A stretch of DNA of 7,317 nt from assembly GCA_023458855.1 (NCBI GenBank), contig JAEWWQ010000464.1, positions 1 to 7,317 of the forward strand, given 5' to 3'. The position numbers were made by a program, and so were the translations under genes. Positions 1 to 6,716 of this stretch are shown one piece after another. Below the pieces are notes generated by a model. It saw nothing but the letters and a program-made list of their open reading frames with translations. It was not told the DNA's origin and searched no databases. Each line of letters begins with the position of its first letter. Within the stretch, counting starts at the first letter, position 1. The stretch comes from Bacillota bacterium (GTDB lineage Bacteria > Bacillota > Clostridia > Lachnospirales > Lachnospiraceae).

Positions 1-14
1 TCGGTTTACGGAGC

Positions 15-683
15 ATGCAGACCCAGGCTGATATCCTGAAACGAAAAAAGCGTAGAAAAAAGAAAATTATAATTATCTTACTTATTCTGCTTATAATTAT
101 AATTGGTATCGTAGTGTATCAGATTAAGAAAACACAGGCAGAGGATACAACAGTAGAATCAAGTGAGGATGTTGTTGCAGGTGAAAATCAGGAAATTATT
201 CTGGGTGAAATATCGGAAATTAACGGAAATGAGATGACTTTTACCCTTGTTGAGGAAGAGGAAACTACGGAACAGAGTACAGAAATGCAAAGCACGGCTG
301 ATGGGCAGGAACAAGCCGCAGAGGCACCGAATTCGGAACAAAGCAGTGCGGATACCGAAGAGATGAGCACGGATGGCGGGCAGATGCCTGACATGAGCAG
401 CGGACAAATGCCTGATATGGGAGAGCTGCCATCAGATGGGGAAGCAGGTACAGAGGCAGGGACTGCCAGTGATCAGCCAATGCCGCAGGCCATGACTGAA
501 ACGAAGACATACCGTTCTCTGGGAGAAGAAAGAACGGCGACGATTCCGGTAGGAACCGATGTCATCACGAAACTTGGAACAACGACAACTTTTGCAAGAC
601 TGGCAGCAGGCGATGTCGTTCAGATGCTGACGGAAAAAGCAGGAGACGAAGATGTTATCATTAAGATGTGGATTGTAGGATAG
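15..683 (+). CDS. Membrane-anchored extracytoplasmic protein with Met/acid-rich insert, upstream of ABC ATPase
   Basis: I do not recognise a named family with certainty. The 222-residue product starts with a very basic stretch (residues 9-17, Lys/Arg), then one hydrophobic segment (about 18-36, mostly Ile/Leu/Val) that should act as an uncleaved signal anchor, leaving the rest outside the cell. Residues 61-82 (GEISEINGNEMTFTLV) and 172-221 (ATIPVGTDV, then LAAGDVVQM and the end IIKMWIVG) look like two halves of one small beta-rich, OB-like domain, similar in style to DUF5666-type domains. They are split by about 85 residues of low-complexity sequence rich in Glu, Ser, Thr, Gly and Met, including two GQMPDM copies. 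The ATPase gene follows after 11 bases, so an accessory role for an ABC exporter is inferred. The frame is open to the window edge, and the GGAG at 10-13 is only 1 base from this ATG, so the true start may lie upstream. Confidence 0.75.
   Translation: MQTQADILKRKKRRKKKIIIILLILLIIIIGIVVYQIKKTQAEDTTVESSEDVVAGENQEIILGEISEINGNEMTFTLVEEEETTEQSTEMQSTADGQEQAAEAPNSEQSSADTEEMSTDGGQMPDMSSGQMPDMGELPSDGEAGTEAGTASDQPMPQAMTETKTYRSLGEERTATIPVGTDVITKLGTTTTFARLAAGDVVQMLTEKAGDEDVIIKMWIVG
378..419 (+). repeat. Two 18-base direct repeats encoding GQMPDM
   Basis: Copies at 378-395 and 402-419, separated by 6 bases, both encode Gly-Gln-Met-Pro-Asp-Met (residues 122-127 and 130-135 of the anchored protein). They differ at three positions, all synonymous third codon positions. 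This fits an old short tandem duplication whose peptide has been kept. Each copy holds an MxxM pattern. Confidence 0.8.
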
Positions 684-686
684 GAG
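682..686 (+). promoter_or_regulatory. Ribosome binding site deciding the ABC ATPase start
   Basis: AGGAG lies 8 bases before the ATG at 695 and overlaps the TAG stop (681-683) of the preceding gene, which suggests translational coupling. It favours 695 over the in-frame ATG at 668, which lies inside the upstream gene and would add nine residues (MDCRIGVIH) before the conserved N-terminus. Confidence 0.85.
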
Positions 687-694
687 TCATACAT

Positions 695-1363
695 ATGATT
701 GATATTAAGAACTTGAATAAAGGATATATGTTAGGTGAAGAAAAGCTTCCTATATTGAAAAATATAAATTTTCATGTGGATGAAGGAGAGTTTGTAGCAA
801 TTCTTGGACCATCCGGCTCCGGTAAAACGACACTTATGAATGTCATCGGCTGTATGGATATTGCCGATGACGGGGAATATTATCTGGACGGACTCTCCAT
901 ACACGAGATGCCGGAGGAACAGCTCACAGAGATACGCAATAAAGAGATTGGATTCATATTTCAGAATTACCAGTTAATTCCAACGTACACGGTATTACAG
1001 AATATTATCATGCCGCTTCTGATGCGGGGCATGGATCATAAGGCAGCCGAGGCAGCCTGTATGGAGACGATAAAACTGTTAGGAATCGATCACAGACTGG
1101 AACACAAACCTTCGGAGCTGTCCGGCGGACAGAAGCAGAGGGTATCAATAGCAAGGGCTATGGCAGGAAATCCGGCGATCCTGCTGGCCGATGAACCTAC
1201 CGGTGCTTTGGATACCAATAGTGGAAAGGAAGTACTTAAACTGTTCCAGCAATTGAACAGCATGGGGCACACCATCGTTATGATTACCCATGATTTGAAG
1301 GTTGCCCAGACCGCCGGAAGAATCGTCCGCATTGTCGACGGAAGATTATCCGAATACAAATAA
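695..1363 (+). CDS. ABC transporter ATP-binding protein, MacB/LolD/YknY type
   Basis: A 222-residue nucleotide-binding subunit that would hydrolyse ATP on the cytoplasmic face to power a MacB-like (type VII) exporter or a related permease. Motifs in order: Walker A GPSGSGKTT (38-46), Q-loop glutamine Q90 in FIFQNYQL, signature LSGGQKQR (142-149), Walker B ILLADEP with catalytic Glu167, D-loop ALDT (171-174) and switch His199 in ITHD. Length and the LIPTYTVLQNI stretch after the Q-loop fit the MacB/LolD family. It is a stand-alone ATPase with no membrane segment. It follows the anchored protein after 11 bases and is the last gene before a terminator, so the permease is not in this window. The substrate cannot be told: the family includes exporters of antimicrobial peptides, macrolides and lipoproteins. 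Family assignment is firm, role is not. Confidence 0.95.
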   Translation: MIDIKNLNKGYMLGEEKLPILKNINFHVDEGEFVAILGPSGSGKTTLMNVIGCMDIADDGEYYLDGLSIHEMPEEQLTEIRNKEIGFIFQNYQLIPTYTVLQNIIMPLLMRGMDHKAAEAACMETIKLLGIDHRLEHKPSELSGGQKQRVSIARAMAGNPAILLADEPTGALDTNSGKEVLKLFQQLNSMGHTIVMITHDLKVAQTAGRIVRIVDGRLSEYK

Positions 1364-1397
1364 AGCGAGCAAGTCTCGCTATAGCAAACAAGTCTGC
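1364..1397 (+). repeat. Small hairpin followed by an imperfect tandem copy
   Basis: Directly after the ATPase stop, agcgag (1364-1369) pairs with ctcgct (1375-1380) around the loop caagt. The next bases (1383-1397, AGCAAACAAGTCTGC) repeat the same pattern with changes: the CAAGTCT core is kept, but the stem is reduced to 3 bp (gca/tgc). There is no U-tract after either, so neither is a terminator on its own. The function is unknown; the repeated core suggests a duplicated or drifting intergenic repeat unit. Confidence 0.55.
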
Positions 1398-1401
1398 ATT
1401 T

Positions 1402-1423
1402 GAAGAACGATAAATCGTTCTTC
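1402..1423 (+). other. Perfect 9-bp hairpin upstream of the terminator
   Basis: gaagaacga (1402-1410) pairs perfectly with tcgttcttc (1415-1423) around the loop taaa. The bases that follow (catggtataa) are not a U-tract, so it is a poor terminator. Its inner part, ACGATAAA..CGT, resembles that of the terminator hairpin 16 bases downstream, as if one derived from the other. It may protect the 3' end of the ABC operon mRNA, but that is inference. Confidence 0.6.
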
Positions 1424-1438
1424 CATGGTATAAATGTT

Positions 1439-1466
1439 AAAAGGACGATAAATTTCGTCCTTTTTT
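1439..1466 (+). terminator. Rho-independent terminator of the ABC operon
   Basis: aaaaggacga (1439-1448) pairs with tcgtcctttt (1455-1464) around a 6-base loop (taaatt). The 3' arm runs into six T residues (1461-1466) followed by gttg. It lies 75 bases after the ATPase stop and just before the carA promoter, so it separates the two transcription units. The A-rich 5' arm and T-rich 3' arm would also allow some termination on the opposite strand. Confidence 0.85.
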
Positions 1467-1481
1467 GTTGCATGTTAACGG

Positions 1482-1510
1482 TTGAATGCACTAAAGCGTT
1501 ATGCTATAAT
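1482..1510 (+). promoter_or_regulatory. Housekeeping sigma factor promoter for carAB
   Basis: The -35 hexamer TTGAAT (1482-1487; 4 of 6 match TTGACA) is separated by exactly 17 bases from a perfect -10, TATAAT (1505-1510), with an upstream TG (1502-1503) giving an extended -10. Transcription should start near 1517, leaving a leader of about 30 bases before carA. That is too short for an attenuator or riboswitch. A TAACG/CGTTA inverted repeat (1476-1480, 1497-1501) spans the -35 and spacer. Confidence 0.85.
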
Positions 1511-1535
1511 TAGACGATTATGCGAAAGGATAAAT

Positions 1536-1541
1536 AGGTGA
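1536..1541 (+). promoter_or_regulatory. carA ribosome binding site
   Basis: AGGTGA fully matches the UCACCU at the 16S rRNA 3' end and ends 4 bases before the ATG at 1546. An in-frame TAA at 1531-1533 rules out a start further upstream. A second purine run, AAAGGA (1525-1530), is too distant to be the main site. Confidence 0.7.
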
Positions 1542-1545
1542 CAAA

Positions 1546-2721
1546 ATGAAGGCATTTTTAATATTGGAAGATGGTACCGTTTTTGAAGGAACCCATATCG
1601 GATCGTCAAAAGAAATTATAAGTGAAATAGTTTTCAACACGTCTATGGCAGGATATCTGGAAGTATTGACAGATCCTTCTTATGCAGGACAGGCGGTATG
1701 TATGACTTATCCATTAATTGGAAATTACGGAGTCTGTGAAGAGGATATGGAGTCCAGAAAACCATGGCCGGATGGATTTATAGTCAGAGAGTTATCCAGA
1801 ATACCAAGTAATTTCAGGTGCGATGGTACGATTCAGGATTTCCTTATGAAGCACGATGTTCCTGGTATTGCTGGTATTGATACCAGAGCTCTTACCAAGA
1901 TATTAAGAGAGAAAGGTACAATGAATGGTTGTATCACTACAAATGAAGCGTATCAGCTGGATGAAATGATCCCAAGATTAAAAGCCTATACTACTGGTAA
2001 GGTAGTGGAGAAAGTAACCTGTGAACATAAATATGAGATAAGCGGTTCTGCTTCTTTGGAAGAAAATGGTCCTGTTTCCGGAAGTTCCAGATATACCGGG
2101 GAAAAAGAAAAGAAACCTTCCCTTGTCCGGGAACTAAATGGGAAAGGAAAAAAGGTAGCGTTGTTCGACTTTGGTGCAAAAGACAATATTGCAGCATCTC
2201 TGGCAAAAAGAGGATGTGACGTTACTATCTATCCGGCTCTTACCAGTGCAGAAGAGATAATTGCAGATGCACCGGACGGAATCATGTTGACAAATGGACC
2301 TGGCGATCCAAAAGAATGCACTTCCATCATTTCTGAAATCAAAAAACTATATGATACTAATATCCCAATATTTGCAATCTGCTTAGGACATCAGTTAATG
2401 GCACTGGCTACCGGAGCAGACACTTATAAAATGAAATATGGACATCGCGGGGGCAATCACCCGGTAAAAGACCTTGAGACCAACAAGGTATATATCTCTT
2501 CGCAGAATCATGGTTACGTAGTGAATGCGGATAAGATAGATTCCAGGATAGCAACACCTGCATTTGTGAATGTCAATGATGGTACGAATGAAGGACTTTC
2601 CTATACAGATAAGAATATATTTACAGTACAGTTTCATCCGGAAGCATGTCCTGGACCGCAGGATTCCGGATATCTGTTTGACAGGTTTATAAAAATGATG
2701 GAGGTAGCAAAGAATGCCTAA
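1546..2721 (+). CDS. carA: Carbamoyl phosphate synthetase small (glutaminase) subunit
   Basis: CarA releases ammonia from glutamine and passes it through a tunnel to CarB, which makes carbamoyl phosphate for pyrimidine and arginine synthesis in the cytoplasm. The 391-residue product has the N-terminal CPSase small-chain domain (about 1-155; LEDGTVFEG, FNTSMAGYLEVLTDPSYAGQ, GIAGIDTRALTKILREKG) and a class I glutamine amidotransferase domain (about 203-390). The catalytic triad is visible: Cys279 in AICLGHQ, His364 and Glu366 in QFHPEA. LTNGPGDP (248-255) and SQNHGY (319-324) are also typical. It is somewhat longer than usual (from memory about 355-385), because the inter-domain linker (about 160-200) holds an extra Ser/Gly/Glu/Lys-rich stretch. 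It has its own promoter and overlaps carB by 8 bases. Function is certain; whether it serves arginine, pyrimidines or both is not. Confidence 0.98.
   Translation: MKAFLILEDGTVFEGTHIGSSKEIISEIVFNTSMAGYLEVLTDPSYAGQAVCMTYPLIGNYGVCEEDMESRKPWPDGFIVRELSRIPSNFRCDGTIQDFLMKHDVPGIAGIDTRALTKILREKGTMNGCITTNEAYQLDEMIPRLKAYTTGKVVEKVTCEHKYEISGSASLEENGPVSGSSRYTGEKEKKPSLVRELNGKGKKVALFDFGAKDNIAASLAKRGCDVTIYPALTSAEEIIADAPDGIMLTNGPGDPKECTSIISEIKKLYDTNIPIFAICLGHQLMALATGADTYKMKYGHRGGNHPVKDLETNKVYISSQNHGYVVNADKIDSRIATPAFVNVNDGTNEGLSYTDKNIFTVQFHPEACPGPQDSGYLFDRFIKMMEVAKNA
2700..2704 (+). promoter_or_regulatory. carB ribosome binding site inside carA
   Basis: GGAGG lies within the last codons of carA, 9 bases before the carB ATG at 2714. 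An in-frame TAG at 2705-2707 excludes an earlier carB start. With the 8-base overlap this supports coupled translation and balanced synthesis of the two subunits. Confidence 0.85.
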
Positions 2722-5700
2722 GAATCCCAATATTAAAAAAGTATTAGTCATCGGTTCCGGGCCTATCGTCATCGGGCAGGCGGCGGAATTCGATTATGCC
2801 GGAACCCAGGCATGCCGCTCCCTGAAGGAAGAAGGATTAGAGGTTATCCTGATTAATTCTAATCCGGCTACTATTATGACAGATAAAGACATTGCTGATA
2901 AGGTCTATATCGAACCTCTGACCATAAAAGTATTAGAACAGTTGATCGCAAAAGAAAATCCGGACAGCATATTACCGACCCTTGGCGGACAGGCAGGGTT
3001 GAATCTTGGTATGGAATTAGCGGAAAAAGGTATTTTAGATAAATACAACGTGAAATTAATCGGTACCACACCTGAGACAATCAAGAAAGCAGAAGATCGT
3101 CTGGAATTCAAGGAAACCATGGAAAAAATCGGTGAACCGTGTGCGCCATCCCTGGTCGTGGAGGATATTCAGTCAGGGATTGATTTTGCAAAGCAGATCG
3201 GTTATCCGGTGGTACTTCGTCCCGCTTATACATTAGGGGGCAGTGGCGGCGGTATTGCGCATACTCAGCTGGAACTGGAAGAGATCCTTGAAAATGGTCT
3301 GAGACTCAGCCGCGTTGGTCAGGTTCTGGTGGAACGTTGTATTGCAGGCTGGAAAGAGATCGAATATGAAGTAATGCGTGATGCAAATGGGAACTGTATT
3401 ACGGTTTGTAACATGGAGAACATAGATCCAGTCGGCGTACACACCGGAGACAGCATCGTTGTGGCACCTTCCCAGACCCTTGGTGATAAAGAATACCAGA
3501 TGCTTAGAAGTTCTGCATTAAATATCATCAATGAATTGAATATTACCGGTGGATGTAATGTACAGTATGCACTTCATCCGACCAGTTTTGAATATTGTGT
3601 CATTGAAGTAAATCCTCGTGTAAGCCGTTCTTCTGCGCTGGCATCCAAGGCGACGGGATATCCGATTGCCAAAGTAGCAGCAAAGATTGCACTTGGTTAT
3701 ACATTGGATGAGATCAAGAATGCAATTACAGGTAAGACATATGCAAGCTTTGAACCTGCATTGGATTACTGTGTCGTAAAGATACCGCGTCTTCCTTTTG
3801 ACAAATTTATTACCGCGAAGAGAACCCTGACAACACAGATGAAGGCAACCGGTGAGGTAATGAGCATTTGTACGAATTTTGAAGGTGCTCTTATGAAGGC
3901 GATCCGTTCCCTGGAACAGCACGTAGATTGTCTGCAAAGCTATGATTTTACGCAGCTTGACAGAGAAGAGCTGTTAAAGAGACTGGAAGTTGTCGATGAT
4001 CAGAGAATCTACGTTATCGCAGAAGCAATCAGAAAAGGAATCGATTATGATACCATTCATGAGATTACTATGGTAGACTGCTGGTTCATAGATAAGCTGG
4101 CAATTCTGGTCGAGATGGAACAGGCCTTGACAAAAGGCCCGCTCACTGTAGAACTATTAAGGGAAGCAAAGCGAATCGAATTCCCGGATAATGTAATTGC
4201 AAGGCTGACAGGTATGATGGAATCAGAAGTCAAAGCGATGCGTTACCAGAATGGTATCACGGCCTCCTTCAAAATGGTTGATACCTGCGCGGCTGAATTT
4301 GAAGCAAGCACACCTTACTATTACTCCTGTTTTGACGGTGAAAATGAAGCCTTGGAAACACATCCAATCAAGAAAGTATTAGTTCTCGGTTCCGGTCCGA
4401 TCCGTATCGGGCAGGGAATTGAATTTGATTATTGTTCGGTTCATAGTACATGGGCATTCAGTAAAGAAGGGTATGAGACGATCATTGTCAACAATAATCC
4501 GGAAACAGTAAGTACAGATTTCGACATTGCAGATAAGCTGTATTTTGAACCTCTGACACCGGAAGATGTGGAGAACATTGTAAATATCGAGAAACCGGAT
4601 GGAGCAGTAGTGCAATTCGGCGGGCAGACAGCAATCAAGCTGACAGAAAGTCTGATGAAGATGGGGGTTCCTATTCTTGGTACAAGTGCTGAAAATGTAG
4701 ACGCAGCTGAAGACAGGGAGCTATTTGATAAGATTCTGGAGGAATGTGAGATTCCGAGACCTTCAGGCGGAACGGTATATACGGCAGAAGAGGCCAAAAA
4801 AGTTGCGAACCGGTTAGGATATCCCGTACTTGTACGTCCGTCCTATGTGTTGGGCGGTCAGGGCATGCAGATTGCTATTTCAGATGAAGAAGTAGAAGAA
4901 TTCATGGAGATCATCAATCGAATTGCACAGGATCACCCGATTCTCGTGGACAAATACCTGATGGGAAAAGAGATTGAAGTAGACGCCGTATGTGACGGAA
5001 CAGATATCTTGATTCCGGGTATCATGGAGCACATTGAAAGAGCAGGAGTGCATTCCGGAGACAGTATCTCGGTGTATCCGGCACAGACGATCAGCAGGAA
5101 GGTAAAGGATACTATTGCCGAGTATACGAGAAGGCTTGCCAGATCACTTCATGTAATCGGGCTCATTAATATTCAGTTTATTGCAGTTGGTGAGGATGTC
5201 TATGTAATCGAAGTAAACCCTCGTTCTTCCCGTACGGTTCCTTATATCAGCAAGGTGACAGGTATTCCTATCGTGGATCTTGCGACGCAGGTCATTATTG
5301 GAAAGAAAATCAGAGATCTGGGGTATGAGCCGGGATTACAGCCGGAGGCAGATTATATTGCTATCAAGATGCCGGTATTTTCCTTCGAGAAGATCCGCGG
5401 CGCAGAGATCAGCCTTGGACCTGAGATGAAATCGACCGGGGAATGTCTTGGCATTGCAAAGACTTTTGATGAAGCATTATATAAAGCATTTTTAGGGGCA
5501 GGTGTAGATCTTCCGAAATATAAGCAAATGATCATTACAGTAAAGGATGCTGATAAAGGCGAAGCAATCGAACTCTCTAAGAAGTTTGAGAAGCTGGGCT
5601 ACACGATCTATGCGACCAGAAGTACTGCGGCTGCATTACAGGAAGCAGGAGTAAAGGCGCGTAAGGTCAATAAGATCAATCAGGAATCTCCGACGGTCAT

Positions 5701-5911
5701 GGATCTTATTCTGGGACATAAGATTGATCTTGTAATCGATACACCGACACAGGGAAGAGATAAATCAAGAGATGGTTTTATCATCCGCAGAACCGCAATT
5801 GAAACAGGTGTAAATTGTATTACATCCCTGGATACGGCCAATGCGCTTGCAGACAGCCTTGCAAACGTGGGTTCCCATCAATTGCATTTGATTGATATTG
5901 CCTCTATATAA
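2714..5911 (+). CDS. carB: Carbamoyl phosphate synthetase large subunit
   Basis: The synthetase subunit makes carbamoyl phosphate from bicarbonate, CarA-derived ammonia and two ATP. At 1065 residues it is full length (E. coli about 1073). The order is: carboxyphosphate half (about 1-400), oligomerisation domain (about 400-550), carbamate kinase half (about 550-930), and MGS-type allosteric domain (about 930-1065). The ancient internal duplication is plain: VLVIGSGPIVIGQAAEFDY near residue 10 matches VLVLGSGPIRIGQGIEFDY near 555. ATP-grasp metal ligands are present in both halves: Gln284, Glu298, Asn300 (VIEVNPRVSRSS) and Gln821, Glu833, Asn835 (VIEVNPRSSR). Glycine loops LGGSGGG (174-180) and LGGQGMQ (713-719) are intact. 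The allosteric domain keeps YATRST (966-971), VNK (985-987) and IDTPTQGRDKSRDGFIIRR, so control by a nucleotide such as UMP is plausible. There is no frameshift or missing motif. Confidence 0.99.
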   Translation: MPKNPNIKKVLVIGSGPIVIGQAAEFDYAGTQACRSLKEEGLEVILINSNPATIMTDKDIADKVYIEPLTIKVLEQLIAKENPDSILPTLGGQAGLNLGMELAEKGILDKYNVKLIGTTPETIKKAEDRLEFKETMEKIGEPCAPSLVVEDIQSGIDFAKQIGYPVVLRPAYTLGGSGGGIAHTQLELEEILENGLRLSRVGQVLVERCIAGWKEIEYEVMRDANGNCITVCNMENIDPVGVHTGDSIVVAPSQTLGDKEYQMLRSSALNIINELNITGGCNVQYALHPTSFEYCVIEVNPRVSRSSALASKATGYPIAKVAAKIALGYTLDEIKNAITGKTYASFEPALDYCVVKIPRLPFDKFITAKRTLTTQMKATGEVMSICTNFEGALMKAIRSLEQHVDCLQSYDFTQLDREELLKRLEVVDDQRIYVIAEAIRKGIDYDTIHEITMVDCWFIDKLAILVEMEQALTKGPLTVELLREAKRIEFPDNVIARLTGMMESEVKAMRYQNGITASFKMVDTCAAEFEASTPYYYSCFDGENEALETHPIKKVLVLGSGPIRIGQGIEFDYCSVHSTWAFSKEGYETIIVNNNPETVSTDFDIADKLYFEPLTPEDVENIVNIEKPDGAVVQFGGQTAIKLTESLMKMGVPILGTSAENVDAAEDRELFDKILEECEIPRPSGGTVYTAEEAKKVANRLGYPVLVRPSYVLGGQGMQIAISDEEVEEFMEIINRIAQDHPILVDKYLMGKEIEVDAVCDGTDILIPGIMEHIERAGVHSGDSISVYPAQTISRKVKDTIAEYTRRLARSLHVIGLINIQFIAVGEDVYVIEVNPRSSRTVPYISKVTGIPIVDLATQVIIGKKIRDLGYEPGLQPEADYIAIKMPVFSFEKIRGAEISLGPEMKSTGECLGIAKTFDEALYKAFLGAGVDLPKYKQMIITVKDADKGEAIELSKKFEKLGYTIYATRSTAAALQEAGVKARKVNKINQESPTVMDLILGHKIDLVIDTPTQGRDKSRDGFIIRRTAIETGVNCITSLDTANALADSLANVGSHQLHLIDIASI

Positions 5912-5944
5912 TAATAGCAGAAGCGTAATAAAACTTTTATCAAC

Positions 5945-5987
5945 AGAGCTATATCAGCTGACGGAAAATGTCATTTGATATAGCTCT
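5945..5987 (+). other. Long perfect inverted repeat between carB and queH
   Basis: agagctatatca (5945-5956) pairs perfectly over 12 bp with tgatatagctct (5976-5987). Inside, after a 2x2 internal loop, tgac (5959-5962) pairs with gtca (5970-5973) around ggaaaat. There is no T-run after it (tgacaaaaatgg), so it is not a normal intrinsic terminator on the + strand, nor clearly one on the - strand. It ends 26 bases before the preferred queH ATG. It could block exonucleases at the carB 3' end, mark an RNA cleavage site, or be a short dispersed repeat. The sequence does not decide. Confidence 0.75.
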
Positions 5988-6013
5988 TGACAAAAATGGA
6001 AAGATGGAATTAC

Positions 6014-6709
6014 ATGAATTATCAGAAAGAATTAGAGGACATCCTGGCACAGCTGCCGGATTCAAAAAGAACGTTACTTTTGCATAGTTGCTGTGCACCT
6101 TGCAGCAGTTATGTGTTAGAATATTTAAGATCGTATTTTCAGGTTACAGTATTCTATTATAATCCGAACATTTCGGAGGAAACAGAGTATCGAAAACGAG
6201 TGGAAGAAGAAAAACGGCTGATTCAGCAGATGAATCAGGAAGCAGGGGAAAAGGAAAATCAGATTGCCTTTCTGGAAGGAAATTATGAAACTGCAAGATT
6301 TTTCGGAGCAGTGAAAGGATTGGAGCAGTGCAAAGAAGGCGGAGCGCGTTGTGAGCAATGTTTCAGATTACGCTTAACGGAGACGGCGAAGAAAGCGACA
6401 GACAGAGGTTTTGATTTTTTTGCAACCACATTGACGATCAGTCCCCTGAAAAATGCGGAGCTCATAAATCAGATCGGCCGGCAAGTCACAGAGAAGTTAG
6501 AGTCAGAAGAATGCGGCAGCATTCTTCAAATGCGAACTTGTTCGCTATATCTACCATCTGATTTTAAAAAGAAGAATGGATATAAGCGTTCTCTTGAATT
6601 ATCCAGAGAATACGATTTATATAGACAGGATTATTGCGGATGTATCTTTTCCAAAATGCAAAGAGAGCAGGAAAAGATGCAAAGGGAAAGCTTGAAGGGA
6701 AGCAGATAG
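6014..6709 (+). CDS. queH: Epoxyqueuosine reductase QueH (DUF208 family)
   Basis: QueH reduces epoxyqueuosine to queuosine in the anticodon wobble position (base 34) of GUN-anticodon tRNAs. It is the cobalamin-independent, non-homologous alternative to QueG. The cysteine pattern is complete: LHSCCAPCSS with Cys26, Cys27 and Cys30; CKEGGARCEQC with Cys106, Cys113 and Cys116; and DYCGC with Cys208 and Cys210. These agree with the family's iron-sulfur metalloenzyme character. FYYNPNI (47-53), TTLTISPLKN (138-147) and DFKKKNGYKRSLELS (183-197) are further family hallmarks. Length from this start is 231 residues. The same frame extends to ATG 5996 and TTG 5987, but neither has a ribosome binding site and TTG 5987 sits on the hairpin arm. 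ATG 6014 has only a weak purine run (GGA at 6006-6008) but begins MNYQKEL, as I expect for the family. It is followed closely by argS. Function is firm, start is not. Confidence 0.93.
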   Translation: MNYQKELEDILAQLPDSKRTLLLHSCCAPCSSYVLEYLRSYFQVTVFYYNPNISEETEYRKRVEEEKRLIQQMNQEAGEKENQIAFLEGNYETARFFGAVKGLEQCKEGGARCEQCFRLRLTETAKKATDRGFDFFATTLTISPLKNAELINQIGRQVTEKLESEECGSILQMRTCSLYLPSDFKKKNGYKRSLELSREYDLYRQDYCGCIFSKMQREQEKMQRESLKGSR

Positions 6710-6712
6710 GAG
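6708..6712 (+). promoter_or_regulatory. argS ribosome binding site overlapping the queH stop
   Basis: AGGAG shares its first two bases with the queH TAG (6707-6709) and lies 4 bases before the ATG at 6717. The spacing is a little short but the match is good. The overlap suggests translational coupling of queH and argS. Confidence 0.75.
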
Positions 6713-6716
6713 TAAT

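Noticed and set aside
668..694. ATG 668 as the ABC ATPase start
   Set aside because: It sits inside the upstream gene without a ribosome binding site, whereas ATG 695 has AGGAG at 8 bases and matches the usual N-terminus of the family.
1090..1491. 133-codon - strand open frame covering the ABC ATPase end and the terminator region
   Set aside because: It runs through the terminator and promoter and is opposite the signature and Walker B motifs of a clear gene; no recognisable protein.
1511..1545. PyrR attenuator or other riboswitch upstream of carA
   Set aside because: Only about 30 bases lie between the predicted transcription start and the ATG; no room for anti-terminator and terminator pairs. 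The terminator at 1439-1466 is upstream of the promoter and belongs to the ABC operon.
3518..3937. 139-codon open frame on the - strand inside carB, with many other antisense frames across carA and carB
   Set aside because: It lies opposite the strongly conserved CarB core, shows no protein family features, and its Cys/Arg/Ile-rich composition is that of a shadow frame.
5945..5987. Calling the carB-queH hairpin a rho-independent terminator
   Set aside because: The 3' arm is followed by tgacaaaaatgg and not a T-run; the opposite strand also lacks a direct T-run.
5987..6015. Perfect TTGACA as a -35 for queH
   Set aside because: At 17 bases spacing the -10 would be TTACAT (3 of 6), and transcription would begin after the preferred start codon.
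6710..6716. T-box leader for argS
   Set aside because: Only 7 bases separate queH and argS, and 5912-6013 shows no T-box core sequence or terminator/antiterminator arrangement.
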